Part shown: positions 57,476 to 64,000 of the stretch, piece by piece
Numbering within the stretch: the first letter of the stretch is position 1
How the letters are laid out: every line of letters begins with the position of its first letter
DNA from: Papio anubis
Taxonomy: Eukaryota; Chordata; Mammalia; Primates; Cercopithecidae
DNA: 64,000 bases
Direction of reading: 5' to 3'
Assembly: GCF_008728515.1 (NCBI RefSeq)
Contig: NC_044980.1
Location: 59,269,590 to 59,333,589, forward strand
Made by a program: the position numbers and the translations under genes
The notes under the pieces: generated by a model
Databases searched by the model: none
Told to the model about the DNA's origin: nothing
What the model saw: only the letters and a program-made list of their open reading frames with translations

Positions 57476-59869
57476 TACATTGGAGAAGGGCAGGAGGACA
57501 TATCAAATGGAGAAATAAAGGATAGTAGCATAGTTAGCTGAATTTTATCTTATTTAATGATTAGTGAGCATATTTCAAAACCATGCTTAATAGCTAAAAC
57601 ACATTGTGTTTTTAGTTTCTTACCAAAATAACACTTAGTTCGGAGAGGTACTTTCAAGACTGGAGAGAATTTTAACTCCATATATCATCTTATTTACAAA
57701 ATATATTACCATGGGTGAAAAAGTTTAATTCTAAGAAACTATTATATACAGTAAAAGTAAATAAATAAAATGAAACATGTATGTGATCCAAAAGGCATAC
57801 AAGTTAGCCATGACACCCAGTATGGAAAAGTCTGAATTAATTAACTACAGAGTGAATACATCTTAGGCACTGTGCTGCTCTCACTGTGTTAGGGGCTGGA
57901 AAGGGAGCAGTCAGAGCCCCATAAGGATATCCTTTGAATGTATCTTCTATTGTTTGCTCTCCTCCTGTGTTCCAAGGGAGCTCTGTGCTTCTTACACAGC
58001 TACTTGGCACTACCATGAAGGCTGCTACTCTGGGGGCCATGATGGGACAGCAGTGCCACAAGGAGCGCAGAGGAGGCCAAAGGGCAGTAGGAGAAGGGGA
58101 TAGTTTTGTATCTCTTCTGAATTGGAAAATGTTTATCTCCCAGTGCATAGGAAGAATGGAGCTCCGGGTATGGTATAATTATTATTTTTTGCCATGTGTT
58201 TTACGACCCTAAGAATATCTTCTTGCCATAGTGTGGGAAAACCTTTGAAACTACTTTTTCATATGGGTAAATGACTAACTGAATTAATATAATTTATTTC
58301 TATTTAAGTTCCATGCTTTTTAGAAACACAAGAGAGTAAAAGTGGATTATTTAAAAAACAGCCTACATTTCCCCAGTCCTTTTCACAGTGCATGGTGTTA
58401 AAAAGCACCTAGCAGTTATGAAAATGCATGAGAGTTAGTATAACTATTTGGATTCATAAGCATTCATGAATCCGATGTAAGCCATGTTCATTTTGTTGTT
58501 CACATTCAGTCAGTATGAAAACTGCCCTGCAAGCCTGTTCTGTGCGTAGTGTGCAGGTAATGTGTCAGGAGCACAAAGGATGTAGGAAATTTACTCCTGC
58601 CACCAAGGAAGTGATAGGGCACTGATACAGTATTATCCCAGAGAAGATTGGTTTATTTTGTTTTGATTCCTGGAGACAATTACTCAAATGGATAAATTGA
58701 CTTTACTGGACAATAGAGACCAAACTAAGGACATCCAAAAAGATACTATGGCAGTGCCTCCCATTGTCACTGGTAAACTGAAGACAGGCAGGAAAGCAAG
58801 AAGGAATGGAAGGGGGAAAGAAAAGAGGAATGGGGAAAACACGAGTGGAGGAGAAAGGATGGGATAAATAAGAGATGAGAAGGAAAGAGGTCTCTAGAGT
58901 GGGTGTGATAAAGGACTCCCAGCCCACTCCTCTGGTGCCTGTGCCGAGGACTCCTAAAGCTGAGCGTGCTCTATTGCACCCTTGAGACTGCCCCACAGTC
59001 AGATGTGTTTTTGTTTCTCGTGAATGACCGGCAATTTCTCACGAATATAAGAATAACCAGCCTTTCAATTTGTTATGTGCTTCATGGGTGGTTTCCCTTA
59101 AATTTTCCTCAAACATGCCTATTATATTATCCATAAACAAGCTAAAAATACGTAGAAATCCCCAAGGAGCTGAAGGCTAAAAGCTTTTCAAGACTCTAAG
59201 GAAAGTGGCCAAGTTTTTCATGTCCTAGTTCTAAACAGTGATGTAACCAGCATGGTATGATTTTAAGGTGCTCTAAGGGTTCTCTTCCTCCCCTACCCCA
59301 TCCCCTCCTGAGCAAATATTTGTTCACTGAGGCCTGAAATTGATTTTTCAGGGGACAGAGTTTTTCATTTCATAATAAGAAATGATTTTAAATGTACAAC
59401 AACTCCCTTGGGCAAAGCAAAACATTGACTTGAAGTCACCATTTGGAAGCACATGTTGACCTCTTTTCCAGGAAGAGGGCAAGGAGCCCACCTGATATGT
59501 GAAAACAAGTACTGAATTCTGAGGACAACCTGTCAAAGGGGGTGATGCTGGGGATGAAGAACTCAAATTGGCCACTTTCCAGGTTTGGATGGCTCTGCTG
59601 ACGCCTTTATGTGGCTCAGAAGAGTATCTATGAACTGACCCTGAAAACCTCTCCAGTCTCATATCTCACCAGTAATCCCCACCTCACCTGCCCTTATACC
59701 CTGCCCTACCCACTTGAATCATCTTGAACTACTTTGAGGAACATCAACTTGCAAGTTCCTTCCAGTTTTTTCCTCTGCCTTGGACATATGACCCATCCTA
59801 CCTCACCCTACCCCTGTCCCTTTCACTTGGCCCATCCCTATACTTTCTTTGGGTCATAACGTAGATAAC
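57476..59869. other. 2.4 kb without recognised repeats or genes
   Basis: Single-copy-like. Frames of 92-104 codons at 57837-58212, 58703-58996 and 59348-59662 have no domain, and the first pair overlaps on opposite strands. Confidence 0.45.
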
Positions 59870-60135
59870 TTATGAAGGCCATAACTTTCTTCAGAAATAT
59901 TTTCCTGACCCTCCAAGCCTGGGCCAATGCCCACTCAATGTGTCCCTCAAGCATTTCCATGACTCTAATAATGGCACACATTACATTGAGAGTTGATTGC
60001 CTGGTTTCTTACCTATTGTCCTCTCTAGACTTTGATCACCATGAGTATGTTCACCTTTGTATCCCTAGCACTTAGCAGAGTGCCTCAAGCAGAGTAAAGT
60101 TTCAATTAATGGTTACTGAATAAATGAATGAATTG
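59870..60135 (+). mobile_element. L2 3' end, sense
   Basis: cttcagaaatattttcctga, ctctctagactttgatcacc, ttgtatccctagcacttagc, agagtgcctcaagcagagta and tactgaataaatgaatgaat are the sense L2 3' terminus. Confidence 0.85.
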
Positions 60136-60297
60136 CTTTAATTCTGTGTCTATTGTCAAAAGAAAGAGAGTATAATTAGAGGAAAAGTTTATCCAGAGAT
60201 GTTGGGCTGAACTTATGCATATATTTTCCTTCCTGGTGAAAATCCACTGAAATAATGGAAAAACATGTAATGAAAGGAATAAATCCATATTAGTTCC

Positions 60298-60600
60298 TGT
60301 ATTTGTCAGGGTAGGGTAACTACTGTATGAGATAACACCAAATCTCAATGGATTAAGACAATAAAAGTTCATTATTCACCAATGGCATAGCCCAATGCCA
60401 GAGCTGGGTAGAGTGAGCAGTGTTGCTGTTTCCATTCTCTGCATTCATCAAATGGTCAGGGGGAAAACAAGGAAAACCTGGGGGATCCTATAGGAGGACT
60501 TTCAGGGGCCAGTCTGGAAAAGGCATACATCACTCCTAATCAGAGTCCATTGGCCATAGCTCTGTCATTTCTAATAGTAAGAGGAAAAGAAAATAGAGGA
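60298..60600 (+). repeat. possible ancient interspersed repeat, unnamed
   Basis: agataacaccaaatctcaat, ggattaagacaataaaagtt and gtccattggccatagctctg resemble an old medium-reiterated element seen elsewhere in mammals; name not recalled. Confidence 0.35.
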
Positions 60601-61905
60601 TGACAAACACAAAACAGTCTCCCACAACCTTGAAAAACAAGGAAGGATGACTTCAACAAACTAGAAATTTTGAGGAATCTGTCAAAGCTAGAAAGCAATT
60701 GGGATTAGACTGGTGAAAATAAAACAGAGGAAACCCTAGCAGATAAGAAACTCAAGAAGAAATTCAAGCAGGAGAAATTTTCTGTGAAAATGAGATCAAT
60801 TCCAGAGATTCTTCAAACTCAGAGTCAACAAATACAAATCATGGGAAAGATTGCTGGAACTGCTGTCAGGAAATTTCATGTTCAAAATCGCATTACGGAA
60901 AAGCTGGGCTACCCCACACTGAGCAGCATAGACCATCAGTGCTTGCCCCAGGAGGACATCTTGTGTGAGGGTCAGGACTGGGCAGCAAAGCAGAAAAGAG
61001 TGTAAAATAAATCTGAGCCTCCACAAGGACAGCTGCAGAAGAAAAAGACAGTGAGCACATGACTACAGTGCTTTTTCCAGACTAAATTGCTCAGTATATC
61101 TCACCGGAATAGGAGTGGTAAACAGGAAACTTAGAGCAGGCACAGGGCCAAAAACAGGCAGAGTACCCAGGTATCCACCGGAGATGGGAAACCCTCACAC
61201 CCAGAAGAAATGCTTTTGACACATATTGTCCAGCCACACACCCTGCCCCTTCTCCATCATCATCAGAAGGAGGACACTGTTATTAACGGACAGACAGAGG
61301 TCCTGAAAAACAAATATGAATAGACATTCAGGAATGACAAGATTTTTAAGAAAACCAAACACTGTAAAAAGGAGACACCAAATACAACAAATGACTAATA
61401 CTTGAAGAACACATTTTATTTTGTTTTATTTTTTTAAATTTTTCTTTTTCTTTTTTTTTTTTTTTTTTTGAGACGGAGTCTCGCTCTGTCGCCCAGGCTG
61501 GAGTGCAGTGGCCGGATCTCAGCTCACTGCAAGCTCCGCCTCCCGGGTTCCCGCCATTCTCCTGCCTCAGCCTCCCGAGTAGCTGGGACTACAGGCGCCC
61601 ACAACCGCGCCCGGCTAGTTTTTTGTATTTTTAGTAGAGACGAGGTTTCACCGTGGTCTCGATCTCCTGACCTTGTGATCCGCCCGCCTCGGCCTCCCAA
61701 AGTGCTGGGATTACAGGCGTGAGCCACCGCGCCCGGCTGAACACATTTTAAAAGTGATAAAAAATTTAAAATATATGTGATCAATATATGCAAAGAGATT
61801 TATGAGTCTGCATATTCTTAAGACAATTTTTGTCTGCAGCATAAAGGAAGCAGCCAGATTTGTTGGAAGTAAAAATGTGATCAATCAAATAAAAATAGAT
61901 GGGTA
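60600..61905 (+). mobile_element. old L1/HAL1-like sequence, sense, split by an AluY
   Basis: ttcaggaatgacaagatttt, aaaccaaacactgtaaaaag and, beyond the AluY, aagtgataaaaaatttaaaa, gatcaatatatgcaaagaga resemble the 5'/ORF1 part of old L1 or HAL1. A 73-codon frame (60784-61005) has no recognised domain. Confidence 0.45.
61419..61738 (-). mobile_element. AluY, antisense, full length, Old World monkey type
   Basis: Youngest-looking Alu here: CpG-rich and close to consensus. Flanked by a perfect 12-base duplication, gaacacatttta (61407-61418 and 61739-61750). The left arm lacks 12 consecutive consensus bases (plus strand reads caccgtggtctcgatctcct). The right arm reads GATCCGGCCACTGCACTCC on minus. 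Both are remembered as cercopithecid AluY features. Confidence 0.95.
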
Positions 61906-61910
61906 AATTA

Positions 61911-62345
61911 GTGTTGGGAGACAGTTCTCCACTCGTCTCTCACATTCTGCACATCTTGCAAACTGGGGCACTGACTGCCCTTTGTTTTACCCTATCTTCT
62001 CAAGGATGTTTATTTAGGAAATGCCTTGGAAAACAGAGACAGTGTTTCTTCCAGAGCAAGGCATACTTACTATTCAGTACAATGAAAATGTTTCCCTCTT
62101 CAGCAAAGGGCAGACATGCTTATAAAAGACACAGAATCCCTGAGCTCAGGGTTCTGCCCTCCTGTCACGCAGCCCACTGTGTGTGCAGGTACTGTTTGGC
62201 CCTTTTGCTCCTCACTGTGGGAATTAGGACTCAAAAACCAGCACAAATGCTAATCCTCTGGCTACTGCTATTCTGTGAGTAATAAACTACCTTTGTATCT
62301 GACCGAGAAATCTCATGTCTTCTTCCAGTATCCATGAAACTACAA
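61911..62345 (+). mobile_element. solo ERV LTR, sense, about 435 bp
   Basis: TG start (tgttgggagacagttctcca), TATA-like tataaaag at 62121-62128, polyadenylation signal aataaa at 62281-62286 and a short U5 (ctacctttgtatctgaccga, gaaatctcatgtcttcttcc) ending actaca. The spacing is that of a complete LTR. No internal sequence adjoins it. Family not named; ERVL-like by memory of the U5. It splits the old L1 region. Confidence 0.7.
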
Positions 62346-62389
62346 TAGGCTAATTTGCAAGTAAGGTAAAATCTCAAACCTTTCACAGT

Positions 62390-62700
62390 TCTTAACATTA
62401 TTATAATGGAAATACTGAGAGCCTAAAATGGTCAACTGAAAGACAAAGTCAAGGTATTCTCCCAGAATTCAGCCCAAAAGATCATTTCAGTATGGAGAAT
62501 ACTTAAAAAATGGGAAAGATTGAGCCAGAGACTCCAATATAAAATAGTAGTTCTGAAAGAACAGAGAGAATTGAGAGAAATCAATAATCAAGAGAAATAG
62601 AAAACAATCCACAACCCTAAAAAAAAACAAAGAAATATCTAAAGTTAAAATATTAGACTATCTCAATGAATCACTTGGTAGATTACTTAATAGTTACTGA
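62390..62700 (+). mobile_element. probable old L1-like sequence, sense
   Basis: tattctcccagaattcagcc and gtagttctgaaagaacagag have the A-rich coding-strand texture of old L1; lies between the LTR and the L1M 3' end in the same orientation. Confidence 0.35.
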
Positions 62701-62705
62701 GGGAT

Positions 62706-63001
62706 GGATGGGTACGGTGGCTCATACCTATAATCCCAGCACTTTGGAAGGCCAAGGTGGGCAGATCACTTAGGGCCAGGAGTTCAGACCAGCATGGCCA
62801 ACATGGCCAAACCATGTTTCTCCCACAAATACAAAAAATTTTCCAGGCATGGTGCTACACACCTGTAATCCCAGCTACTCGGGTGGGTGAGACACAAGAA
62901 TTGCTTGAACCTGGGACACAGAGGTTGCAGTGAGCTGAGATCACAACATTGCACTTCAGACTGGGCAACAGAGACAGACTCTGTCTCAAAAAAAAAAAAA
63001 A
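62706..63001 (+). mobile_element. Alu, full length
   Basis: Complete dimer with A-tail. Flanks agttactgaggg (62692-62703) and agttacagaggg (63001-63012) form a 12-base duplication with one mismatch. Confidence 0.95.
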
Positions 63002-63099
63002 GTTACAGAGGGGAAAAGGGGTGCATCTACAATGCACCTTGTACAAGCTGACAGAAACCACATTAAACAAACAATTGATAATACTTAGCATCATGAATA

Positions 63100-63795
63100 A
63101 GACAAACGGACTCACATTCTTTCTGGTGTGATGCACTAAGGACACAGTATCACCCCTATATATTCTTGCCAAAAAATGTTTATTCTGAATCTAGGCATGT
63201 GGGACCCATCAGACAAATCCAAGTGGAAGGACACTATATAAAACAATTGACCTGAACTCTTCATTCAAAAATATTCATGACAGTAAAAATGAAAAAGGCA
63301 AGGATGCTGTTCTAGATTAAAAGAAGATAAAGAAACATGACAGGCCATGCACAGTGGTTTATGCCTGTAATTCCAGCACTTTGGGAGGCTGAGGTGGGAG
63401 AAGTGCTTGAGGTCAGGATCAGTTTGGGCAACATAGTAAGACCCCATCTCTACAAAAAATAAAAACAAATTAGCCAGGCATGGTGTTGCATTCCTATAGT
63501 CCCAGCTATTGGGAGGCTAAGGAGAGAGGGTCACATAAGCCCAGGAGTTCAAGGCTGCAGTGAGCTATTATCATCACTGCACTCTAGCCTGGGCAACAGA
63601 ATGAGACCCTGTCTCAAAAAAAAAGAAAAATAAAAAAAACACAACAAGCAAATGCAGTGCATAGTCCTTAAATGTATCCCTCAATTTAAAGAGAAATGAT
63701 AAAGTATTTATTGAAACCATTGGGGAAATTTAAATATAGACGATACATTAAATAATCGTATAGAATCAAATTATATTGAATCATATTTAATCAAA
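63100..63795 (+). mobile_element. L1M 3' UTR, sense, split by an Alu
   Basis: gacctgaactcttcattcaa, atattcatgacagtaaaaat, ctgttctagattaaaagaag, ataaagaaacatgacag, then after the Alu caaatgcagtgcatagtcct and taaatatagacgatacatta are landmarks of the L1MC/ME 3' end in order. Confidence 0.8.
63343..63640 (+). mobile_element. Alu (AluJ-like), full length
   Basis: ggccatgcacagtggtttat head, J-type right arm (ataagcccaggagttcaagg, gtgagctattatcatcactg) and a diverged A-rich tail. Confidence 0.93.
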
Positions 63796-63930
63796 GTTTA
63801 AAAACATTGGCACATCCCTAGGTACAGATAAAAGAGAAGAGAACAGAGTCATAACAGTTATTAGAAAAACTTAGTTTGAACATGAATTTATATAGCCAGC
63901 CAATTAGAATCTAAGTGTAAGCACCAAGAG

Positions 63931-63952
63931 GGGGAGAGAGAGAGAGAGAGAA
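63931..63952. repeat. (GA)n microsatellite
   Basis: About ten GA units with a short G run in front. Confidence 0.9.
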
Positions 63953-64000
63953 GAAAATGTATTTGCGGTCATGTAAAAACTAATGAATTTAGCATTCCAC

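Noticed and set aside
1..64000. CRISPR-like arrays, bacterial operons or phage genes
   Set aside because: No regularly spaced identical repeats and no prokaryotic gene structure; the window is primate nuclear DNA.
1..64000. tRNA, 5S, 7SK, Y RNA or U1 genes
   Set aside because: Looked for by landmark sequence; none seen apart from the 7SL, U2 and U6 pseudogenes. tRNA-like similarity is limited to MIR heads.

Overview
The window is non-coding nuclear DNA of a catarrhine primate, most likely an Old World monkey (macaque, baboon or guenon type). Primate-limited repeats (Alu, FLAM-like monomer, L1PA-type L1) sit among older mammal-wide repeats (MIR, L2, L1M, MaLR LTRs, hAT-Charlie elements). The lineage call rests on the young AluY at 61419-61738, which carries a 12-base internal deletion and the right-arm variant GATCCGGCCACTGCACTCC, both remembered as typical of cercopithecid AluY, and on the 3' end of the L1 at 52295-53157. 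No bacterial, viral or organellar gene content is present. Base composition is AT-rich with no CpG island.

Layout. 1-8.6 kb: scattered MIR, MER5A-like hAT fragments, one antisense ERV LTR and one AluS. 8.6-10.1 kb: a long antisense L2. 11.8-12.2 kb: a U2 snRNA 5' fragment with target-site duplication and a hAT-like element. 13.0-15.5 kb: an antisense L1M carrying an Alu and a near full-length 7SL (SRP RNA) pseudogene. 15.8-16.2 kb: an MST-type LTR. 18.9-21.2 kb: a second long antisense L2 split by several Alus. 21.4-22.0 kb: L1M. 23.4-25.1 kb: an antisense MaLR provirus remnant (LTR-internal-LTR). 25.4-27.6 kb: Alus. 28.8-30.5 kb: L1M pieces in both orientations around a hAT element. 30.6-39.3 kb: mostly single-copy DNA with MIR, L2, MER5A and MLT1. 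39.3-40.3 kb: an ERV LTR plus a rearranged second copy forming a 218+218 bp inverted repeat. 43.7-44.7 kb: L1M. 46.1-46.5 kb: a U6 snRNA/L1 chimeric retroinsertion. 48.3 kb: one candidate coding exon. 49.7-57 kb: Alus, a 5'-truncated L1PA-type element and a third L2. 59.9-63.8 kb: L2, an old sense L1, a solo LTR and three Alus.

Gene content. The only gene-like signal is the 131-nt candidate exon at 48322-48452 (plus strand, good splice sites, one frame open throughout). I do not recognise its protein. If it is real, most of the window is intronic. The other open reading frames look like chance frames or lie inside repeats. RNA-like genes (7SL, U2, U6) are retroposed pseudogenes.

I see no new functional system. 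The observations most worth following are the candidate exon, the U6-L1 chimera, the LTR inverted repeat, two Alus that end before their A-tail yet keep target-site duplications, and the U2 fragment. Repeat names come from remembered consensus sequences, and boundaries are approximate unless a target-site duplication fixes them.
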